The notes below the pieces were generated by a model that was not told the origin of the DNA, searched no databases, and saw only the letters and a list, made by a program, of their open reading frames with translations. The translations under genes were made by a program, and so were the position numbers. 13,584 nucleotides of DNA from NCBI GenBank assembly GCA_020053185.1, contig JAGVNP010000042.1, forward strand, positions 1 to 13,584, read 5' to 3'. Numbering within the stretch: position 1 is the first letter of the stretch; every line of letters begins with the position of its first letter. The stretch comes from Deltaproteobacteria bacterium (GTDB lineage: Bacteria; Desulfobacterota; Desulfomonilia; UBA1062). This document shows, in pieces, positions 7,006 through 13,584 of the stretch.

Positions 7006-7908
7006 CTATATCAATGACGTGCTGAAATAGCGCTCTGCTCTGTCAGGAAGCACTGTAGCGATGATCTTTTCATTGCCGTACTTTTTTGCCATCTGTAGAC
7101 ATGCCCACACATTTGCGCCTGATGAAGTGCCGACCAGGAGTCCGGCTTTTTTTGCAAGCTCACGGCATGTGGCAACGGCATCTTCGTCAGTAACCTCAAC
7201 CACATCACCAATGAGTGAGGTGTCTAAAACAGGCGGAATAAATCCATCACCGATGCCTTCGATGCGGTGCAGTCCCGGCTCATGACCAAGCAGCGCTGAT
7301 ACGTTCTTGGGCTCCACTGCAACGATCAGTGTATCGCTATTTCTCTCTTTCAGGAATTTTCCCACACCGCCCAATGTGCCGCCGCTGCCAAGGCCTGAGA
7401 CAAATATATCAACATGATGATCGAGCTGATTCCAGATCTCAGGGCCTGTTGAGAGATAGTGGATAAGCGGATTGTTTGGGTTCTCAAACTGCTGGGGCAC
7501 AAAGACGTTCTTTCTGCTCTCCTTGATCTCTTTTACTTTTTTCAGGCAGCCCTCAAGGCTTTGTTTTGCAGGCGTGAGCACAACCTCGCCGCCAAATGCC
7601 TTTATGATTTTTTTACGCTCTTCGCTTGCGCTTTCAGGCATGACAATAATGACTTTGAATCCAAAAATCGCACCGATCATGGCAAAGCCTATTCCGGTGT
7701 TTCCAGATGAAGGCTCTACTATGGTATCGCCGGGTTTCAGCTTGCCGTCTTTCATGGCCTCCTGCACAAGGAACAAGGCCACCCTGTCCTTTATGCTTCC
7801 GCCAGGGTTCAAGTATTCTGCCTTGGCAAATATGTTCGCACCTGTCATCTGTTTCAGGCATACAATCGGAGTATTTCCTATCTGATCAAGCACGCTTTTT
7901 GAAAACAT
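7006..7908 (-). CDS. cysK: Cysteine synthase (O-acetylserine sulfhydrylase family, PLP-dependent)
   Basis: It makes L-cysteine from O-acetylserine and sulfide in the cytoplasm, using pyridoxal phosphate. Visible features in this 300-residue protein are IGNTPIV at 10-16, the PLP-lysine K40 in NPGGSIKDR (34-42), the substrate loop PSSGNTG at 66-72, the phosphate-binding GLGSGGTLGG at 172-181, GTSSGAN near 260-266, and the family ending LPDRAERYFST. Length is slightly below the usual 305-320. The ATG at 7908 has AGGAG with a 7-base spacer, and that site overlaps the stop codon of the upstream ACD-like gene, so the two are very probably an operon with coupled translation. O-phosphoserine, thiosulfate (CysM) or cystathionine-synthase-like activity cannot be excluded from sequence alone. 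No serine acetyltransferase is in the window. Confidence 0.92.
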   Translation of the reverse strand: MFSKSVLDQIGNTPIVCLKQMTGANIFAKAEYLNPGGSIKDRVALFLVQEAMKDGKLKPGDTIVEPSSGNTGIGFAMIGAIFGFKVIIVMPESASEERKKIIKAFGGEVVLTPAKQSLEGCLKKVKEIKESRKNVFVPQQFENPNNPLIHYLSTGPEIWNQLDHHVDIFVSGLGSGGTLGGVGKFLKERNSDTLIVAVEPKNVSALLGHEPGLHRIEGIGDGFIPPVLDTSLIGDVVEVTDEDAVATCRELAKKAGLLVGTSSGANVWACLQMAKKYGNEKIIATVLPDRAERYFSTSLI

Positions 7909-7918
7909 AATCTCTCTC

Positions 7919-9334
7919 CTATTTGTCCTGTCTGGATTTAAACTGTCTTAAAAATTTTCCATAATTGATAAGATGGGATATTGCCTTAAATCCTTCTTCG
8001 GGCTGCTCAATACAGTATATACCATGATCTTTGAAATATGTCCTGGCATAATCAGTTGGCTGTTTGAAGACGATCGGTGCAAGCGGTTTTTCTCCTTTGA
8101 TGTGGGCCATAAATGCACTGTTCGCACCGAATGAAAATACATCATGGCTGTCCTTTGGCGGCATGCATAAAGGCGCAATGATATCCAGATTTTTGTCTTT
8201 GACCATCAGATCTACAATCTCGTGGTATCTGTTCCTGTCAGCAGCGCCTGTAATGTCGAGCGGATTGTCCGGCTGTGCAAAGTCAGGCAGTATAGTCTTC
8301 AAACCCTGTATGGTTTTATCAGAAAGAGGAGGGACTTTTATCCCGTACTTTGCGCACAGGTCAGCATACATACCGCACAAGCCGCCAGAGAATATGAAGA
8401 GTCCAAGCCGGTCTCCTTTTGGCAGACTGCAATGGGTGAAGAGTTCGGCTGTGTTTGCAAGCTCTTCTATGGAATCCACGCGTATCAGACCGAACTGTTT
8501 GAAAAATCCGTCCATGATCAGGTCATTTCCTGTGAGTGCGCCTGTATGTGATGCTGCAACCTTGACCCCTTCGCTTGATCTGCCGATCTTCAGCAGGATG
8601 ATCGGGATCTTTTTTTCTGCTGCCAGTGCAGCGAGTTTTTTTACACGAGGGATATCCTTGAAGCCCTCTACAAAGCCGGTGATTATTTTTGTTGCTTCAT
8701 CCCTAATAAGGTATTCGACAAGGTCCTCTATGGTGATGAGCGCTTCATTCCCGCTTGTCACATACAGAGATATGCCGAGATTTTTCTTCAGCAAAGCGCT
8801 TACCATCAATTCGCTTGCTGCGCCGCTTTGTCCGATAACGCCGATATGGCCAGGGATCAGATCGTTGTCAACAGATCCGCCTGCAAACACACTGGTCTTT
8901 TCGGGGAAGTTTATAAAGCCGAGGCAGTTCGGGCCAATGAGATAGATGTCATTTTCTTTGCAGTATTTTTTTAATGCTTCCTGTTTTTCTTTTCCCTCTT
9001 CTCCCACCTCTGCATAGCCGGAAGATATGAGGAAGATATTTTTTATGCCGCGTTTATTCAGTGAAACAATAGCATCAAAGGCAAGCCTGTGGTTAAGCAG
9101 CACCACTGCAAAATCCGTGTTATCAGGAAGTTCGGTAATACTGGAGAATGTCTTGATGCCCTCAAGCTCTTTATAATTTGGATTTACAGGATAGAGACTG
9201 CCTTTGAACCCGATTTTGTCGCAGTATATGAGGATGTTTTTAAACCAGGCAGTTCTTGAGGTTGCGCCTATCACTGCAACATGCTGGGGGCTGAATAACT
9301 GGTTCATTCTCTTTTGCATATGCGACTGACTCAT
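7919..9334 (-). CDS. ADP-forming acyl-CoA synthetase alpha-type subunit (CoA-binding and succinyl-CoA-ligase-like domains, no ATP-grasp)
   Basis: ADP-forming acetyl/acyl-CoA synthetases make ATP and a free acid from an acyl-CoA. The 471-residue protein has the alpha-subunit order: a Rossmann CoA-binding domain (VAVIGAT at 19-25, YPVNPNY at 48-54), GPNCLGF at 134-140, a ligase-type domain with IGQSGA at 167-172, and the phosphohistidine motif SHTGALTG at 262-269 (H263). A third domain follows, with FSGGLCGM at 315-322. The length fits free alpha subunits (about 460). The ATP-grasp beta part is absent, both as a fusion and as a neighbouring gene. An ATG at 9370 gives 12 more residues, but ATG 9334 is preceded by GGAG at a 9-base spacing while 9370 has no ribosome site, so I chose 9334. 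The gene is followed after 10 bp by cysK. It could instead be a protein-acylation or regulatory relative of the family. Confidence 0.85.
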   Translation of the reverse strand: MSQSHMQKRMNQLFSPQHVAVIGATSRTAWFKNILIYCDKIGFKGSLYPVNPNYKELEGIKTFSSITELPDNTDFAVVLLNHRLAFDAIVSLNKRGIKNIFLISSGYAEVGEEGKEKQEALKKYCKENDIYLIGPNCLGFINFPEKTSVFAGGSVDNDLIPGHIGVIGQSGAASELMVSALLKKNLGISLYVTSGNEALITIEDLVEYLIRDEATKIITGFVEGFKDIPRVKKLAALAAEKKIPIILLKIGRSSEGVKVAASHTGALTGNDLIMDGFFKQFGLIRVDSIEELANTAELFTHCSLPKGDRLGLFIFSGGLCGMYADLCAKYGIKVPPLSDKTIQGLKTILPDFAQPDNPLDITGAADRNRYHEIVDLMVKDKNLDIIAPLCMPPKDSHDVFSFGANSAFMAHIKGEKPLAPIVFKQPTDYARTYFKDHGIYCIEQPEEGFKAISHLINYGKFLRQFKSRQDK

Positions 9335-9425
9335 CAATATTTTCTCCAAGATGATTTTGTTAACGGACATATATAAAAGATGTCAAGTAAAAATGGGGAG
9401 AAGAATAGATGGTACAAATTTTTCA

Positions 9426-9454
9426 TTGACTATATGGTTGCCAGATGTTTAAAT
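9426..9454 (+). promoter_or_regulatory. Candidate promoter for the exported-protein/7-TM operon
   Basis: TTGACT (9426-9431), a 17-bp spacer and TTAAAT (9449-9454) match consensus at 5 of 6 and 4 of 6. Transcription would start near 9461, about 50 bases before the ATG. The region is very AT-rich, which raises the odds of a chance match. Confidence 0.35.
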
Positions 9455-9483
9455 TTATTTTGTCAAATGTTAAATTTAATTTG
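9445..9483. repeat. Pair of AT-rich direct repeats upstream of the exported-protein gene
   Basis: ATGTTTAAATTTATTTTG (9445-9462) and ATGTTAAATTTAATTTG (9467-9483) are near-identical direct repeats 22 bp apart, about two helical turns. They overlap the -10 region of the candidate promoter and could be a tandem regulator site. An AT-rich spacer could produce this by chance. Confidence 0.4.
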
Positions 9484-9510
9484 CTAGGGTAATTTTATAA
9501 AGGAGGAAAA

Positions 9511-10974
9511 ATGAAGGCGACAAGAAATATACTAATTATTTCATCCATTATTTGTGTGTGTATATTTTTAACTGGATCAGTTTGTTCAGCAAGTAGCGAA
9601 ATATTAAACAAGAAAAACCTAAATCGTTGGGTAGATCCGGTAATCATGGAAGGAAAGATAGCAGGCGAGGTAACAGGAGCTCCACTTTCCAATATACGGC
9701 TATATGCATACAAGAATGGAAAGTTTGAGCCAATCCGTTTTCAGGTTGATGAAATGACCCAAGATGGCGATTGGATTTTTACCGAAGGCCCTATTCCCAA
9801 TGCAGAACTGAGTAATGGTAAATTTGACGCATGGGATATGCTTATCTTTATGGCTGATGATTCGGGAGACAGGGTTTCTAAAGGAGTATGGACACCAGGT
9901 TATACAAAAGGTTCAGAGATTGAGGTGATAGATCCAATTACCGGAGAAAAGGGCTGGTGCTATTTGTTATATTTTGCATCAAACCCACCACCTCGATCGT
10001 CTCTTCCTGCATATATTCAATATGACTATGATACCGAACTTATACAGACTGAATATAAATGGAATCAATATATGATAACCGAGGATGGTTTACATACTAC
10101 ATTCTACGACGGGGGTGCCCCAGTAAAAAAATCAATTACAGATGAACTGAAAGCTGATCTCGTTGATCGGTTAAAAATTAGAATAAGATTTAAGTTGTTA
10201 TTTGGTGGAGTTACTCTTCGATTCAACGAAGAGTTGTTGAAATCTGACGTACTTGCTTATAAGGTAGACGCTGTACGGTTGAATAGAAGACTGGAACAGT
10301 ACGTTCATATCCCAGGTGGCATTAAAGCTCTTAGGGTGGTGGCGGATGTTATAGAATATCGAAACATGTGTACTGCCCCCGTTATAGCAAACATTCCATT
10401 TAAACTTAATACTTTTACCACTTCCGCCGTCGTACGGTTTGGGACTGATTATGCCCCTGATGTCGTTAAATTAGGGGCGAAACTCTATAATTCAAACAAT
10501 CCTCAAGGATTTGTCGTTGATGGAAAGATGGATGATGGGGAAAAAATTTTCAATCCAAAAGCTGATGACTGGAGATTAATAACTGCAAAGTATGGAGAAC
10601 TTACTGGGACATTTATGACCCGAACAGTATTGTCCCCGGAAATCAAAAAGGATCTAAAGATTACCATGGGTCTTATTGACGATGATACATACATAGATCC
10701 GCCAGAAACATATCCCGGCGCATTAGGATTCATGTGGCAAGACTGGGATGTAACAAATCTCAAAAGGGGAACATACCATCTCTACTTAGAATTTTACTTC
10801 CCTCCGAACTATAAGCCTGGAGATGAGGCCAAATATGTTAACTATCTGGACAAGCCGCTTAAAATCCGAGGAGGAAATCAAGAGGTGGAGAGTCAACCTA
10901 TGCTCGTTACAAATTTAGGTAAATTGTATAAGGATAGCTATCCCAAAAAGCCCAAAAAGACAAAAAAGGATTGA
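9511..10974 (+). CDS. Uncharacterised Sec-exported protein, 487 residues
   Basis: I do not recognise this family with confidence. Residues 1-27 are a typical Sec signal: basic MKATR, a hydrophobic core, and a CSA-S cleavage site near 27. The lipobox pattern fails because V24 precedes C25. The mature part is rich in short alternating strands, with a motif FEPIRFQVDE at 72-81 followed by WDMLIFMADDSGDR at 108-121. Such 'PI-FQVDE ... D-L-FMA-D-GD' modules occur in secreted proteins of unknown role, as far as I recall. Only two cysteines remain after cleavage (C150, C287). The C-terminus is a lysine-rich tail (PKKPKKTKKD). ATG 9511 has a perfect AGGAGG. Codons are more AT-rich than in neighbouring genes. 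It is followed after 70 bp by a 7-helix membrane protein on the same strand, before a shared terminator, so the two probably form an operon and may act together in the envelope. Confidence 0.85.
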   Translation: MKATRNILIISSIICVCIFLTGSVCSASSEILNKKNLNRWVDPVIMEGKIAGEVTGAPLSNIRLYAYKNGKFEPIRFQVDEMTQDGDWIFTEGPIPNAELSNGKFDAWDMLIFMADDSGDRVSKGVWTPGYTKGSEIEVIDPITGEKGWCYLLYFASNPPPRSSLPAYIQYDYDTELIQTEYKWNQYMITEDGLHTTFYDGGAPVKKSITDELKADLVDRLKIRIRFKLLFGGVTLRFNEELLKSDVLAYKVDAVRLNRRLEQYVHIPGGIKALRVVADVIEYRNMCTAPVIANIPFKLNTFTTSAVVRFGTDYAPDVVKLGAKLYNSNNPQGFVVDGKMDDGEKIFNPKADDWRLITAKYGELTGTFMTRTVLSPEIKKDLKITMGLIDDDTYIDPPETYPGALGFMWQDWDVTNLKRGTYHLYLEFYFPPNYKPGDEAKYVNYLDKPLKIRGGNQEVESQPMLVTNLGKLYKDSYPKKPKKTKKD

Positions 10975-11044
10975 TTTTTTGTATGTGTAATAGCAAGTCA
11001 ATTGGATAATTAATGGAAATAAAATTTTAATAAGGAGGTAAAGG

Positions 11045-11884
11045 ATGGTTCAGGTCGATGTAGTTTGGGCGTATGCTTTTGGTGCAGGTTTTGCCGCTTG
11101 TGCGGCCCGGCAGATCGAGAAGCAGGAGAAGCCATTTAACAATAAATGGTATACGTTCAACCTGCTTTTTCTTTCCATTCTGTTTGCCCCCTCCGGGATA
11201 TATCTTCTATGGCAGTTTGTTCAATGGGAGACGATGCAGGTGGCACACACCTTCTCGGACTTACCGGCCTGGCTTGTATGTGGCTTTGCCGTGACCAATA
11301 TAACCCAGGGGATTCTGGGGTACTGGGTCACGTACAAATTAATCAAGAAAAAGAATTACTATGGTGCTCATGTTAACTGGATGTGGGCATGGATTCTTTT
11401 CTGGTTCATCCTGGTCTGCGGATGGGACTGCACTGGTTACCAGCGTTTTCTCTATGATGCCTCTGTCAACAATGGAGTGCTCTGGGAACCCGGCAAACTA
11501 ATGGGTATTACCTTTTTCTGGAAAAGCCATGTTTGGTGGACCCTAGTTGGTATGGCTGTATTTTTCGCACCGATGCTGATCCATGGCTCAGTCAACTTCA
11601 TACGCGAAGGAGCCAAAATGGATCCCTCAATCTCGACTGATGAAGTGCCGGGGGTTTTCAGATTATTGATATGCTCTTTTGGAGCACAGTGGATTGTATG
11701 CCTTGGTCTGGCCATTATTGCCGCCCTGATGGTGATGGGCCTGCGTAACGTCACCGGAAGTATTTTGCTGGGGTACCTGATCGGAGTGCCACTCTTTATC
11801 GTATTGGCACAGTTGCTGCTCTTCAGGCGTGGCATGCCTATGTACCTTATTGCGAAGCAGCTTTTTATTAAAGAGCCGAAGTAG
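11045..11884 (+). CDS. Uncharacterised integral membrane protein with seven predicted helices
   Basis: This 279-residue protein is not one I recognise. Hydrophobic segments lie at about 5-21, 38-57, 74-96, 110-129, 163-181, 206-231 and 237-260. Basic loops (RQIEKQEK after helix 1, KLIKKK after 3, NFIREGAK after 5, RR after 7) place the N-terminus outside and the C-terminus inside by the positive-inside rule. The outer loops and helix ends carry many aromatic and polar residues: WETMQVAH at 61-68, CGWDCTGYQRFLYD at 125-138 and FWKSHVWW at 158-165. This hints at a binding or catalytic site on the outer face, but no known motif is clear. ATG 11045 has AGGAGG 6 bases upstream. It follows the exported-protein gene by 70 bp and is followed by a terminator at 11952. 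Overall base composition is less AT-rich than that of its partner gene. Confidence 0.88.
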   Translation: MVQVDVVWAYAFGAGFAACAARQIEKQEKPFNNKWYTFNLLFLSILFAPSGIYLLWQFVQWETMQVAHTFSDLPAWLVCGFAVTNITQGILGYWVTYKLIKKKNYYGAHVNWMWAWILFWFILVCGWDCTGYQRFLYDASVNNGVLWEPGKLMGITFFWKSHVWWTLVGMAVFFAPMLIHGSVNFIREGAKMDPSISTDEVPGVFRLLICSFGAQWIVCLGLAIIAALMVMGLRNVTGSILLGYLIGVPLFIVLAQLLLFRRGMPMYLIAKQLFIKEPK

Positions 11885-11951
11885 AGACTGGGTGAGGTAA
11901 TTTTTGTGTAGAGCCTAACTTTAACTGAATAAGGAAATACGGCTAATATTA

Positions 11952-11990
11952 AAATAGCCTGATCTGAAAAGATCAGGCTATTTGTTTTTT
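11952..11990 (+). terminator. Strong intrinsic terminator closing the exported-protein/7-TM unit
   Basis: AAATAGCCTGATCT (11952-11965) and AGATCAGGCTATTT (11970-11983) form a perfect 14-bp stem with a GAAA tetraloop, then G and six T (11985-11990). It sits about 70 bases after the 7-TM stop codon. It also separates this unit from iorA. Confidence 0.95.
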
Positions 11991-12068
11991 AGATATCTGT
12001 GAAGAAAACATTAATTATCATCACAGGCTTTTTCGAAGATGAGACTGGAGATTGAGGGGAGAAAATGC

Positions 12069-12098
12069 TTGACAGCCAAGTTGTTATTCGTGGATAGA
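12069..12098 (+). promoter_or_regulatory. Candidate promoter for iorA
   Basis: A perfect -35 TTGACA (12069-12074) is followed after 18 bp by GATAGA (12093-12098), a weak -10 (3 of 6). Transcription would begin near 12105, about 70 bases before the likely start. That would place the in-frame ATG at 12039 outside the transcript. Apart from this, the terminator and the G-rich repeats, 11885-12173 shows only a small inverted repeat, ATGCT...AGCAT (12109-12126). Confidence 0.35.
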
Positions 12099-12148
12099 TC
12101 TTGTGTAAATGCTTTTGTTTTAGCATGTTACAAAACAGGGCCGAGTAA

Positions 12149-12184
12149 GTTGGGAGAAAGGTTGGGGGGAAAGTTGGGAGAAAA
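12149..12184 (+). repeat. Three 12-bp tandem repeats of ribosome-binding-like sequence at the iorA start
   Basis: The units are GTTGGGAGAAAG (12149-12160), GTTGGGGGGAAA (12161-12172) and GTTGGGAGAAAA (12173-12184). Each contains a purine-rich Shine-Dalgarno-like core and a TTG in the iorA reading frame (12150, 12162, 12174). Unit length is a multiple of three, so gain or loss of a unit would keep the frame. Confidence 0.8.
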
Positions 12185-13584
12185 TAAAAAAAAGATATTG
12201 AGCGGTAACGAGGCAATTGCACGGGCAGCATTTGAAGCCGGAGTAAAGGTAGCAGCAGCATATCCCGGCACGCCGAGCACGGAAATCCTTGAAGAGATTG
12301 CGCATCAGTACAAAACAATCCATGCAGAATGGACACCCAATGAAAAGGTGGCGCTCGAGGTTGCAGCAGGAGCTTCATATGGCGGGGCGCGGGCTTTAGC
12401 AGTGATGAAGCATGTGGGAGTGAACGTTGCTGCTGATCCTCTTATGACGCTGCCATATACGCATATACGGGGCGGATTTGTTTTGGTGAGCGCAGATGAC
12501 CCTGAGCTTTTCTCTTCGCAGAACGAGCAGGATAACCGCAATTATGCGAAGTTTGCCAAGATCCCGATGCTTGAGCCGTCGGATTCTCAGGAGGCAAAGG
12601 ATTTTACTGTTGAGGCATTTGCAATCAGCGAGGCATTCAATACTCCGGTCATGCTCCGCACCACCACACGGGTTTCTCATTCGCAGTGCGTGGTTGAGCT
12701 TGGAGAAGAGCAAAAAATACAGAAGCCTGTTTTAGAGAAATATCCCAAAGAATGGGTGATGCTCCCTGCAAATGCGAGACGCCAGCATCCCGTGATCGAG
12801 ACGCGGATAAAAAAACTAGAGGCTTTTTCAAATACGCACAAGTTCAACGCCATTGAGATGAATGATAAATCCATTGGCATCATCTCTTCAGGTATTGCAT
12901 ATCAGTATGCAAAAGAAGCCTTGCCAAATGCATCGTTTCTGAAACTTGGATTTTCCTATCCAATGCCGGATGAAATGATACGAAAATTTGCAGCAAGTGT
13001 AAAAGAGCTCTGGGTGATCGAAGAACTCGATCCTTTTATCGAAGAGCATGTAAAGGCGCTTGGAATTTCCTGCCACGGCAAGGATCGCATACCGATGTGC
13101 GGCGAGCTTAATCCTGATATCATCAGAGATGCAATCTCTGGCAAAAAACAGAGCGCAGAAAAAACCTATCAGCTCCCGGCGCGGCCGCCCAACATGTGTC
13201 CAGGCTGTCCGCACCGGGGCATTCTTTGGTCGCTGAAAAAGAACAAGTGCTTTATTGCAGGGGATATCGGATGCTACACCCTGGGTTTTTTGAAACCTCT
13301 GGAAGCAATCGATACCTGTCTGTGCATGGGCGCTGGCATCAATCATGCGCACGGGCTGTCAAAGGTGTTTGATCCGGGCGAACAGAACATTGCAGCAGTG
13401 ATCGGCGACTCCACATTCTTCCATTCAGGCATTACCGGTGTTTTGAATCTTGCATACAACAGGGGTGTTGCTGTTGTAGTGATCCTGGATAACCGCACCA
13501 CTGCCATGACAGGAGCGCAGGATCATCCTGGAACAGGCATTACGCTTGGCGGCGAGCGAACGGTAAATCTTGACATAGAAAAAC
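12174..13584 (+). CDS. iorA: Indolepyruvate:ferredoxin oxidoreductase, alpha subunit (partial, runs off the right edge)
   Basis: With IorB it oxidatively decarboxylates indolepyruvate and other aryl-pyruvates to aryl-acetyl-CoA and reduces ferredoxin, in aromatic amino acid breakdown. The frame is unbroken to the window end: 470 codons plus one base. Numbering from TTG 12174: ILSGNEAIARAAFEAGVKV begins at 8, then AAAYPGTPSTEI (pyrimidine-binding domain), MCPGCPHRG at 341-349, GDIGCYT at 363-369, and the thiamine-diphosphate/Mg signature GDSTFF (from 411) to LDNRTTAMTG (from 438, D439-N440). The C-terminal domain that normally carries two [4Fe-4S] clusters should lie beyond the edge. The start is uncertain. 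TTG 12174 gives MGENKKKILSGNEAI, close to the usual M-x-KK-ILSGNEA start, and follows a G-rich ribosome-like site. TTG 12162, TTG 12150 and ATG 12039 are alternatives. iorB is expected just downstream. Confidence 0.94.
   Translation, partial: MGENKKKILSGNEAIARAAFEAGVKVAAAYPGTPSTEILEEIAHQYKTIHAEWTPNEKVALEVAAGASYGGARALAVMKHVGVNVAADPLMTLPYTHIRGGFVLVSADDPELFSSQNEQDNRNYAKFAKIPMLEPSDSQEAKDFTVEAFAISEAFNTPVMLRTTTRVSHSQCVVELGEEQKIQKPVLEKYPKEWVMLPANARRQHPVIETRIKKLEAFSNTHKFNAIEMNDKSIGIISSGIAYQYAKEALPNASFLKLGFSYPMPDEMIRKFAASVKELWVIEELDPFIEEHVKALGISCHGKDRIPMCGELNPDIIRDAISGKKQSAEKTYQLPARPPNMCPGCPHRGILWSLKKNKCFIAGDIGCYTLGFLKPLEAIDTCLCMGAGINHAHGLSKVFDPGEQNIAAVIGDSTFFHSGITGVLNLAYNRGVAVVVILDNRTTAMTGAQDHPGTGITLGGERTVNLDIEK

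Noticed and set aside
7472..7885. Plus-strand open frame opposite cysK (137 codons)
   Set aside because: The cysK frame on the other strand carries all catalytic motifs and a strong ribosome site. This is a shadow.
8064..8945. Long plus-strand open frame (293 codons)
   Set aside because: It lies wholly antisense to the ACD-like gene, whose motifs are intact. The translation is low in recognisable features and rich in Ser/Pro, as expected for a complementary-strand shadow.
12039..12173. Upstream in-frame ATG for iorA
   Set aside because: It would add 45 residues unlike any IorA N-terminus, has no Shine-Dalgarno, and lies upstream of the candidate promoter.
12888..13352. Minus-strand open frame inside iorA (154 codons)
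   Set aside because: It is antisense to an unbroken iorA frame with clear thiamine and CPGCPHR motifs, and shows no domain or signal of its own.

Overview
The window looks like the chromosome of an anaerobic or facultatively anaerobic Gram-negative bacterium, most likely from the Desulfobacterota (deltaproteobacterial) or Nitrospirota part of the tree. This placement is an inference. It rests on the gene set (indolepyruvate:ferredoxin oxidoreductase, an ADP-forming acyl-CoA synthetase alpha-type protein, a long acyl-CoA dehydrogenase, a lipoprotein esterase and a Sec-exported protein) and on small dispersed palindromic repeats between genes. Nothing in the window fixes the taxon.

Layout, left to right. 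(1) Bases 1-81 hold the last 26 codons of a plus-strand gene cut by the window edge, possibly a transposase tail. (2) Two minus-strand genes follow: a pepD-type M20 dipeptidase (113-1558) and a 617-residue acyl-CoA dehydrogenase (1884-3737). The 325 bp between them contain a nine-unit heptamer tandem array, two dispersed palindromic elements and a strong terminator. (3) A divergent intergenic region (3738-3966) has candidate promoters in both directions and a perfect palindrome. It leads into a plus-strand lipoprotein carboxylesterase (3967-5589), which converges on a minus-strand membrane-anchored family 2 glycosyltransferase (5618-6613). (4) Bases 6614-7005 are non-coding and repeat-rich. 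(5) A tight minus-strand pair follows: an ACD alpha-type CoA-binding protein (7919-9334), then cysK (7006-7908). The stop codon of the first overlaps the ribosome binding site of the second. (6) A plus-strand pair that I cannot assign to a named family follows: a Sec-exported 487-residue protein (9511-10974) and a seven-helix membrane protein (11045-11884). The pair is closed by a textbook terminator (11952-11990). (7) iorA starts near 12174, at a triple 12-bp repeat of ribosome-binding-like sequence, and runs off the right edge.

How the genes may work together. PepD, IorA and the ACD-like subunit fit peptide and aromatic amino acid breakdown: peptides to amino acids, to 2-oxo acids, to aryl-acetyl-CoA plus reduced ferredoxin, to acid plus ATP. 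However, they lie in three separate transcription units, no ACD beta (ATP-grasp) subunit is visible, and the link is only inferred. The acyl-CoA dehydrogenase adds a CoA-thioester oxidation step. The most interesting uncharacterised unit is the exported-protein plus 7-TM pair at 9511-11884. It has its own candidate promoter, strong ribosome binding sites on both genes and its own terminator.
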